From contig JAJCYK010000030.1 in assembly GCA_029262935.1 (NCBI GenBank), forward strand, positions 1-6,809: 6,809 nucleotides of DNA, written 5' to 3'. The translations under genes were made by a program, and so were the position numbers. A model generated the notes under the pieces. That model was given only the letters and a program-made list of their open reading frames with translations, did no database searches and was not told where the DNA came from. Positions 1 through 5,973 of this stretch are shown here, in pieces (position 1 is the first letter of the stretch; the number at the start of each line of letters is the position of its first letter). Source of the DNA: Cytophagales bacterium (GTDB lineage Bacteria > Bacteroidota > Bacteroidia > Cytophagales > Cyclobacteriaceae).

Positions 1-1
1 A

Positions 2-1306
2 AAACAATTTGAGGATGCAGTATCATACGGGGGATGGGCCATAGATATCCACCCGGCCGATGGGGTCTTCAGTGAAAAACCGGGATGTAACCAATGGCAC
101 AGCAAAGGGGTGTATCAAATTCCATATCGCTGCCTTTTCAGTGAAAATATAGACAACCTGTTTCTGGCCGGACGTATTATTAGTGCTTCACATCTGGCAT
201 TTGGATCTACCCGGGTGATGATGACTTGTGCACACACCGCTCAGGCAGTGGGCATGGCTGCCGCTATTGGAATAAAAAACTCATGGAAACCGGCCGACCT
301 ATTACTAAACAACAGGATTAAAACTTTACAGGAAAAACTGATACAGTCAGGGCAATTCCTTCCAGGAGTACCCTTGTCTCTCAGCAATGATTTTAAAATA
401 ACAGCCTCCTCTGAATTATCTTTAAATACCCTGCCGTTTGATGGCCCCTGGAAGGCCCTTACCTTTAGTACTGCCCAACTGATCCCTTTGGCTGCTGGCC
501 TAACACCTACATTTGAATTGGAATTGCAGGTCAAAAAAGATACACAACTAATCGTTCAGCTTAAACACAGCTCCAAATCCACTAATTACACGCCAGATGT
601 ACTATTGGAAGAACAGCAGATCGCGCTGACAATCGGTGTACAAAGAGTAGTATTGGATTTTAACACCCAAATAGCAGAAGATTGTTACGCATTTCTCTGC
701 CTGCTGGAAAACCCGGAAGTGTCTGTTAAGTGCTCTAATACGAGAATTACCGGATTGGTTACTGTCTTTAACAAGCAGAACAAAGCAGTTTCTAATTTTG
801 GACGTCAGGAACCTGACCCTGGGATAGGATTCGACTCTTTTGAGTTCTGGACACCCGAACGTAGACCAGATGGACACAATTTAGCCATGTCCATCGATCC
901 TCCACTTGCTTGCTTTGCCGTGGCTAACCTGAGCAATGGATATTACCGACCGTATCGGCAACCCAATGCCTGGGTGGCTGGACTAGAAGATCCGTTTCCA
1001 GAACTACACCTTAATTGGAGGCTTCCAAAAACCATTAATAAGATCCTGTTTAGTTTCGATACCGATTTTGACCATCCCATGGAATCATCCATCTGGGGTC
1101 ATCCTGAACGGGTAATGCCTTTTGTAGTTCAGGAATATCAGGTATTTGATGAAAATAATCAGATGATCTTTGAACAAAAATCCAATCACAACACTCGAAA
1201 CGAAATTTGTTTTCCATCGCCCATTGAAACCAATGCCTTAACCATTCGTTTTATTAGGGCATCAGAAAATGTGCCTGTAGCAGTATTTGGGGTAAGTATC
1301 AAATGA
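2..1306 (+). CDS. FAD-dependent oxidoreductase, C-terminal part (5' end outside window)
   Basis: The frame is open from the first complete codon at base 2, so 434 residues are visible and the N-terminal Rossmann part with the dinucleotide-binding glycines lies upstream. The GTG at 110 is internal: the 36 codons before it read as good protein and match the family. Residues 52-88 contain NLFLAGRIISASHLAFGSTR followed by a Gly/Ala-rich helix, the C-terminal FAD-contact motif of the PF12831 FAD_oxidored family (typically NLLVAGR.IS.TH.A.GS.RV). After this come two beta-rich regions, roughly residues 130-260 and 275-434. The second resembles a galactose-binding or discoidin-like sandwich (FEFWTPERR, YYRPYRQPNAWVA and LNWRLPKTINKILFSFD). 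Such proteins are often encoded in Bacteroidota and Planctomycetes carbohydrate loci, but the substrate is unknown. The symporter gene begins 7 bases after the TGA stop, so the two are probably co-transcribed. The fold assignments of the C-terminal regions are inference; the FAD-oxidoreductase call is solid. Confidence 0.85.
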   Translation, partial: KQFEDAVSYGGWAIDIHPADGVFSEKPGCNQWHSKGVYQIPYRCLFSENIDNLFLAGRIISASHLAFGSTRVMMTCAHTAQAVGMAAAIGIKNSWKPADLLLNNRIKTLQEKLIQSGQFLPGVPLSLSNDFKITASSELSLNTLPFDGPWKALTFSTAQLIPLAAGLTPTFELELQVKKDTQLIVQLKHSSKSTNYTPDVLLEEQQIALTIGVQRVVLDFNTQIAEDCYAFLCLLENPEVSVKCSNTRITGLVTVFNKQNKAVSNFGRQEPDPGIGFDSFEFWTPERRPDGHNLAMSIDPPLACFAVANLSNGYYRPYRQPNAWVAGLEDPFPELHLNWRLPKTINKILFSFDTDFDHPMESSIWGHPERVMPFVVQEYQVFDENNQMIFEQKSNHNTRNEICFPSPIETNALTIRFIRASENVPVAVFGVSIK

Positions 1307-1313
1307 CAACTTT

Positions 1314-2978
1314 ATGCCAGCCCTAGATTATGTCGTAATTGTCTTGTTTGCCGCAATGATCTTGATTGCGGGTTTGGCCTTTACAGGTTCGGGCCGTTCC
1401 ATGAAATCGTTTTTTGCTGCAGGCGGTGGACTCCCCTGGTGGTTGAGCGGGCTGTCCCTGTTTATGAGCTTTTTTTCAGCAGGCACCTTTGTAGTCTGGG
1501 GCTCAATAGCCTATGAATATGGATGGGTAGCCATTACCATCCAATGGATGATGGCCCTGGGCGGGTTTGCTATTGGTTTTTATATCGCACCCAAGTGGAG
1601 AAAAGCAGGAGTACTGACCGTTGGTGAATATTTGGGAAGTCGTTTTGGTGCTCCACTGAAACAATTCTATAGCTACTTGTTCTTAATGTTGAGCTTTGTA
1701 ACTACGGGAGCCTTTTTATACCCGGTGGCTAGACTGTTTAATGTCTCTAGCGGGATTTCGGTAGAGATTTCAATTATTGCCATTGGGATGGTAGTAATTG
1801 CTTACACCACGGCAGGCGGATTATGGGCTGTTGTGATTACAGACGTACTACAATTTGTGATTCTATTTGCGGGGTTGATCATAGTGCTCCCACTAGCTTT
1901 TCAGCAAATAGGTGGCCCCGGCCAGTTTGTTGAACTTGCCCCTAAAGATTTTTTCAAGCTAACCAATGGTGAGTATACTATTGGTTTTCTGCTTGCCTTT
2001 TTGGTTTACAACATCGTATTTATTGGTGGTAATTGGGCTTACGTCCAGAGATATACCAGCGTCTCCTCGGGGAAAGATGCAAAAAAAGTGGCCTGGCTCT
2101 TTGGCACCCTGTATCTTATCAGTCCTGTTCTTTGGATGGTACCTCCTATGATCTTTCGTGAATTAGAAGGGGGAAATTTAGTTGGATTGGATAATGAAGG
2201 AGCCTTTTTCTTGATGTGCAAAAGGGTGTTGCCTACGGGTATGCTTGGTCTGATGTTGGGCGGAATGATTTTTGCGACTGCCAGTTCCGTAACCACTACC
2301 CTGAACATGTCGGCAGCCGTTTTTACCAACGACATTGTAAAAAAAGTAAAGAGCACCATCTCAGACGGGAATCTTATGAAGATAGCCAGGATATCAACGG
2401 TGGTATTGGGACTTTTAACTATTGGGGTGGCTTTGCTAGTACCTAGATTAGGGGGAATTGTCGAAGTAGTGCTTAGTGTTGGAGCCATCACTGGGGGGCC
2501 ACTGTTTGCACCGCCTATTTGGGCTTTGTTTTCTAATCGACAAACCGCGTTCTCTATTATTACCTCTACACTCTTAGGGCTTGGTATTAATTGCTTTTTT
2601 AAATTTTTGTCGCCTTTGATGCTGGATATTCAACTAGACCGGGCCGAAGAAATGCTGGTGGGTGTTATGATTCCGTTGGGGATACTGGGAATTTTTGAAA
2701 TCTTACTTCCGTTACAAAAGACTCAACCTGAAACTACCACGCAGATCGAACCATCAACGGAGTCTCATTCTGATTCACAAAACGTTTTGGCCTTGAAGGT
2801 TATGGGTATTACCCTGATATCCATTGGACTTTTGATTATTGGACTTGGAACGCTTGATCCATCTTCTCAGGTCATTGTAATTGCCACAGGTTCGGTAGTT
2901 CTTGCCATTGGATTGTTGTTGCTTAGGAAATTTAAGATCCAAAAAAACAAAAAGGACTCACACTTAATAAGCGGTTAA
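1314..2978 (+). CDS. Sodium:solute symporter family (SSS/SLC5) transporter
   Basis: This complete 554-residue, strongly hydrophobic inner-membrane protein is expected to use the sodium gradient to import a small solute. The N-terminal half carries typical SSS features: a first membrane helix at about residues 5-23, the segment GGLPWWLSGLSLFMSFFSAG (38-57), and the cytoplasmic VGEYLGSRFG after helix 3. The stretch GGMIFATASSVTTTLNMSAA corresponds to helix 8 of the LeuT-fold, where paired hydroxyl residues (here S324, S325) help form the Na2 sodium site in characterised members such as vSGLT. A polar, Thr/Ser/Glu-rich linker (about 467-491) precedes two extra C-terminal helices (about 492-512 and 519-538) and a Lys-rich tail. 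The ATG at 1314 has no clear Shine-Dalgarno sequence, which is normal in Bacteroidota. It lies 7 bases after the FAD-oxidoreductase gene, so coupled expression and a shared substrate pathway are likely. The substrate is not determinable; family members carry sugars, sialic acid, proline, pantothenate or organic acids. Confidence 0.93.
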   Translation: MPALDYVVIVLFAAMILIAGLAFTGSGRSMKSFFAAGGGLPWWLSGLSLFMSFFSAGTFVVWGSIAYEYGWVAITIQWMMALGGFAIGFYIAPKWRKAGVLTVGEYLGSRFGAPLKQFYSYLFLMLSFVTTGAFLYPVARLFNVSSGISVEISIIAIGMVVIAYTTAGGLWAVVITDVLQFVILFAGLIIVLPLAFQQIGGPGQFVELAPKDFFKLTNGEYTIGFLLAFLVYNIVFIGGNWAYVQRYTSVSSGKDAKKVAWLFGTLYLISPVLWMVPPMIFRELEGGNLVGLDNEGAFFLMCKRVLPTGMLGLMLGGMIFATASSVTTTLNMSAAVFTNDIVKKVKSTISDGNLMKIARISTVVLGLLTIGVALLVPRLGGIVEVVLSVGAITGGPLFAPPIWALFSNRQTAFSIITSTLLGLGINCFFKFLSPLMLDIQLDRAEEMLVGVMIPLGILGIFEILLPLQKTQPETTTQIEPSTESHSDSQNVLALKVMGITLISIGLLIIGLGTLDPSSQVIVIATGSVVLAIGLLLLRKFKIQKNKKDSHLISG

Positions 2979-3097
2979 GCAAGACCCAGGGGTTCTCTTC
3001 GAAATAGGTGTCACTTTCTTCTTGATTGGCCAAGGCATAATGAGTAATTGGTAAGATAAGGGGTATTCATCGCTAATGGCCTTTACCGACACCACTA

Positions 3098-3126
3098 TTA
3101 ACCGTTTGGTTAAACCATTTAGTTAA
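3098..3126. promoter_or_regulatory. Putative TetR operator: palindrome plus tandem 13-bp repeat
   Basis: Bases 3098-3113 form a perfect inverted repeat, TTAACC-gttt-GGTTAA. The same stretch is part of a tandem direct repeat: ACCGTTTGGTTAA (3101-3113) is followed immediately by ACCATTTAGTTAA (3114-3126), with two G-to-A differences. A second, weaker palindrome (TAAACC-attt-AGTTAA, 3111-3126) therefore overlaps the first with a 13-bp offset. The site ends 18 bases before the tetR start and is well placed to repress the operon that tetR heads. A possible but poor Bacteroidota promoter overlaps it: TTTG at 3105-3108 and TAcgTAAA at 3130-3137, 21 bases apart, against a consensus of TTTG and TAnnTTTG. 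That would give an almost leaderless transcript. The repeat is seen directly; its role as operator is inference. Confidence 0.6.
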
Positions 3127-3144
3127 ATCTACGTAAAGATAGAT

Positions 3145-3765
3145 ATGCATGAAGCGCTTACCACCGAACAAAGAATCAAAGAAGCCGCCAGAAAGGTGTT
3201 TATCCGCAAAGGGCTAGCCGGTGCCAGAATGCAGGAAATAGCCGATGAGGCCAACATCAACAAGGCTATGCTCCATTATTATTATCGCAATAAAGAACAA
3301 TTATTTAAAAACATATTCGAGGAAGTGGTAGGTGAATTTGGCCCCAAAATCATGGGGGTTTTGGGTTCTGACTTACCACTAAAGGAGAAAATCAGCGCTT
3401 TTGTAACACAGTACTTGGGCATGCTGAATGCCAACCCTTTCATTCCCCTATTCCTATTTAGTGAGCTTAGAAACCAGCCTGAGGAAGTCATTGAAAAAGT
3501 GGGAATAAGGAGTAGTGGTATGCTGGATCAGCTTGACAAACAACTAAAGCGAGAGGCCAAGGCTGGCAGGATTAAGCCTGTGTCCACCGCCCAATTTATC
3601 GTCAACCTAATATCTTTATCGGTTTTTCCCTTTTTGGCCCAACCTTTAGTGCAGGGAATTTTTGCTATGGATGAAAAGCAGTTCAATCAATTTATTGAGG
3701 AAAGAAAAACAGTAATACCCGAATTTATCATGTCCGCCATTACCATAAAAAAAGAGGTAACTTAA
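3145..3765 (+). CDS. TetR/AcrR-family transcriptional regulator
   Basis: This 206-residue protein has the usual TetR length and layout. Residues 6-54 are a canonical TetR_N DNA-binding domain: helix 1 TEQRIKEAARKVFIRKGL, then the helix-turn-helix RMQEIADEANINKAMLHYYY, closing with RNKEQLF. The remainder is a helical ligand-binding and dimerisation domain without recognisable signature; its variability prevents prediction of the inducer. The gene heads the efflux operon, with the tolC-like gene starting 2 bases after its stop, and a palindromic operator candidate lies just upstream. The simplest reading is an autorepressor that releases the operon when a pump substrate or related compound binds. 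CecR (YbiH), the regulator of the related E. coli ybhGFSR pump, has the same type of genomic partner, but I see no specific CecR C-terminal signature. The ATG at 3145 is preferred because it places the first helix at the normal distance from the N-terminus. The gene is intact, unlike the two that follow it. Confidence 0.92.
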   Translation: MHEALTTEQRIKEAARKVFIRKGLAGARMQEIADEANINKAMLHYYYRNKEQLFKNIFEEVVGEFGPKIMGVLGSDLPLKEKISAFVTQYLGMLNANPFIPLFLFSELRNQPEEVIEKVGIRSSGMLDQLDKQLKREAKAGRIKPVSTAQFIVNLISLSVFPFLAQPLVQGIFAMDEKQFNQFIEERKTVIPEFIMSAITIKKEVT

Positions 3766-3767
3766 CT

Positions 3768-5053
3768 ATGAAACCAGGATACCTAACGAACGGATTAGTG
3801 CTATTGGCTCTATTTCTACTGGAGGCGCCATTGGTACAGGGACAAAAGCTTTCTCTAAAACAATGCTATGAAGTTGCACAAGAGCTGAGCCCCGTTAGTA
3901 AGCAAAAACTTTATTATGCTTCCATTGCCCACTTAAGGGATAAAAATGCCTCTAAACTAAATTATCCAAGCCTCCAGCTAAACGGTCTGTCCAGTTATCA
4001 ATCGGATGTTTTCTCTCTTCCATTCTCAGCACCTAATATGGAAAATCCCGAGATCCCTAAGGACAGGTATCAGCTAGCGCTTAGCCTTAACCAAAGAATT
4101 TATGATGGCAACCAAGTCAAACGAACCCGTGATGCGGCGTTGGCCGAAGCGAAAGTTAATGAGCAACAAGTAGCCGTCACCTTGTATCAGATTAAAGAAG
4201 TGATCAATCATCTGTTTCTGGGGGCACTGATTATCCAAGAAAACGAAAAGATCCTGGACACTTTAAAAGTTACCCTAACCAAACAGTTGAACGAAGTGGA
4301 ATCCAGAGTAAGAAATGGGGTGTTACTGGCCAGTAACGCTAACATTTTGAAGAAGGAGATCTTAACCACCGAGCAGCAATTAATTGAAGTACGAAATAAC
4401 AAAAAAGCCCTACTCCAAATGCTGGCGGGATGGATTGAAAAAGAAATACCCAGCACTACCTTACTGGAAACACCGATTTTGGAACCTATAAGTAGTGAGG
4501 CTTTGGTTATTAACCGTCCTGAAATGATGTTATTTAAATTTCAGGCTCAACGAATAGAGGCCGATCAGTCATTGTTGGCCATAAAGAATTACCCAAAAAT
4601 TTCGGCATTTGTAAATGGAGGAATTTCCCGTCCCAATCCCTACAATTTCTTTCGAACAGATCTTTCCGGTTACTATCTAGCTGGCTTTAAGTTGCAATGG
4701 AATTTCCTGGACTGGGGTCGCAATAAAAACGACTTGAAAGTATTGGACCTTCAAAAGAAATTATAACCAGCAACAAAGATGATTTCGAAAGAAACACGTC
4801 TATTGCTCTGCTGAAGACCAGTTCCGATATTCAAAAATTGGAAGCACTGATAGGAAAAGATCAGGAAATCCTAGCCCTGCAAAACGAAATTGTGAAAGAA
4901 TCTTTCGCCCAACTGCAAAATGGACTTATTACTTCTACGCAATACATCATTGAGCTTAACAACGAAACTAGAGCCCGGATAAACGCTATTATCCATGAGC
5001 TGGAACTTATTCAAACGAAGGTCGATCTGTTGGTAAAATCGGGAAATATTTAA
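3768..5053 (+). pseudogene. TolC-family outer-membrane efflux protein, frameshifted
   Basis: With one base restored, the gene encodes a 428-residue outer-membrane factor of normal size. It begins with a signal peptide (LVLLALFLLEAPLVQGQ) followed by LSLKQCYEVAQ, the usual start of the first OEP domain. Two repeats follow, each with a beta-strand pair and long helices: residues about 26-220, with QLALSLNQRIYDGNQVK as the strand-to-helix turn, and about 250-428, with YYLAGFKLQWNFLDWGRNKN as the equivalent. The original frame stops at TAA 4764-4766 after 332 residues. The minus-one frame is open through the same point and continues as KEIITSNKDDFERNTSIALL to the TAA at 5051-5053, supplying the missing last helices. 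The 332-residue product would lack about 96 residues of the second repeat and is unlikely to form a channel. The start ATG lies 2 bases after the tetR stop, with AGAGG 10 bases upstream as a possible ribosome binding site. The function would be the outer-membrane exit duct for the HlyD-ABC pump encoded downstream. Confidence 0.88.
4751..4766 (+). other. Frameshift site in the tolC-like gene
   Basis: The original frame reads CTT CAA AAG AAA TTA TAA and ends. Adding one A to the AAAA run at 4753-4756 gives CTT CAA AAA GAA ATT ATA ACC, joining LDLQK to EIITSNKDD without loss of sense. Protein sense in both frames confines the lesion to about 4751-4764. No X-XXY-YYZ slippery heptamer is aligned with the original frame, so a one-base deletion in a short A-run, or a sequencing error there, fits better than programmed slippage. 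Confidence 0.85.
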
Positions 5054-5062
5054 AATACGGTT

Positions 5063-5968
5063 ATGGTTATGAAAAATGCAATTCCCTTTTTGATATTAGT
5101 GGCAACTGTTGCTTGTCAAGTTGACAGCACATCTGATGCCTACGGAAACTTTGAAGCTACCGAAGTGATTGTTTCGGCAGAAGCTACGGGACGATTGATT
5201 GATTTTTTCGCCGAAGAAGGAAGTGGGGTTAAAAAAGGTCTGAAGCTGTGAGTAGTGGATACTACGCAATTATATCTCCAGAAACAGCAATTCATTTACA
5301 ACATTGCCGCTTTAAAAAGTAAAATACAAGATGTGAAAGTGCAGGTGAATGTTTTGCAAGAGCAAAAAGAAAACCTGGTCCGTGAAAAAAGGCGTTTAGA
5401 AAATTTATTCAGTGACCATGCTGCTACCCAAAAACAGCTGGATGATATCAACGGAGAGATCCAGGTGGTCGATAGCCGTATGCTGGCTACACACAGCCAA
5501 ATGAGCACCTCAAACCAAGGAACCCTCAGTGAAATAGCCCCTATGGAAATGCAGGTAGCCCAAATTAACGATCAATTGAAGAAAAGCTATGTTACCTCCC
5601 CTATCGATGGAGTCGTACTCTCGAAATATGCCGAACGAGGCGAATTTGTCTCCACAGGTAAGCCCTTGTTCAAAGTGGCGGACCTAAAAACAATGGAACT
5701 AAGGGTGTACGTGAGCGGGGATCAGTTGGCTGACCTACAGTTAGGCCAAATCGTGGAAGTGCTGATAGATAAGGACAAAAAAACCAATCGCGTTTTGCAA
5801 GGGAAAATTAGTTGGGTTTCTTCTCAAGCCGAATTCACTCCCAAAATTATACAGACTAAGGAAGAGCGGGTAAACCTTGTTTACGCGCTGAAAGTAGCTA
5901 CTCTCAACGACGGAACTTTAAAAATTGGGATGCCGGGTGAAGTTAATTTTAAGGCAGATGCCAAGTGA
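5063..5968 (+). pseudogene. HlyD/YbhG-family periplasmic adaptor lipoprotein, in-frame stop
   Basis: One frame runs from 5063 to the TGA at 5966-5968 with a single internal stop, giving 301 residues if read through. It starts with a short hydrophobic signal and Cys18 (VATVACQ), a plausible though imperfect lipobox for an inner-membrane-anchored lipoprotein. The first lipoyl half-motif is at about 30-66 (EATEVIVSAEATGRLIDFFA). An alpha-helical coiled-coil hairpin covers about 68-172, rich in Gln, Lys and Glu. The second lipoyl half follows (SYVTSPIDGVVLSKYAERGE, about 175-194), then a beta-barrel domain and the C-terminal RVNLVYALKV...IGMPGEV typical of YbhG-like adaptors. Translation would end after residue 62; a GTG two codons later could restart a 237-residue product, but that would lack the export signal and the first lipoyl half. 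ATG 5069 (MKNAIPF) is an equally good or better start than ATG 5063. The role would be to bridge the ABC permease and the TolC-like duct. Confidence 0.87.
5249..5251 (+). other. Premature TGA in the hlyD-like gene
   Basis: The codons read GGT CTG AAG CTG TGA GTA GTG GAT ACT, that is GLKL-stop-VVDT. Adaptors of this family commonly have a Gly or similar residue here (pattern G..LG.VDTTQL), so a GGA-to-TGA change is the simplest origin; CGA-to-TGA is also possible. TGA is used as a normal terminator for the FAD-oxidoreductase gene (1304-1306) and for the end of this same gene, so genome-wide reading of TGA as an amino acid is not supported. Confidence 0.85.
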
Positions 5969-5973
5969 GTCAC

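Noticed and set aside
2039..2491. 150-codon minus-strand frame inside the symporter gene
   Set aside because: It lies wholly within a well-supported transporter gene and has no recognisable protein features; it is an antisense shadow.
2963..2979. Hairpin CTTAA/TTAAG at the symporter stop as terminator
   Set aside because: The stem is only 5 AT-rich base pairs and no T-run follows.
3007..3093. Inverted repeat GGTGTC (3007-3012) and GACACC (3088-3093)
   Set aside because: Six-base arms 75 bases apart are expected by chance in this length, and no further pairing supports a folded RNA.
4751..4766. Programmed minus-one ribosomal frameshifting
   Set aside because: No slippery heptamer fits the original frame and I see no obvious strong hairpin just downstream; an A-run deletion is simpler.
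4838..5053. Separate small gene of 71 codons starting at TTG 4838
   Set aside because: The frame is open further upstream and its sequence completes the second repeat of the TolC-like protein, so it is the tail of the frameshifted gene.
5249..5251. TGA recoded as Gly (as in Gracilibacteria) or selenocysteine
   Set aside because: TGA terminates two other frames here in normal positions, the gene content is of Bacteroidota type, and no selenocysteine insertion structure or selenoprotein family is apparent.
5255..5968. Independent 237-residue gene starting at GTG 5255
   Set aside because: It is in the same frame as the preceding 62 codons, which supply the signal peptide and first lipoyl half; only one TGA separates them.
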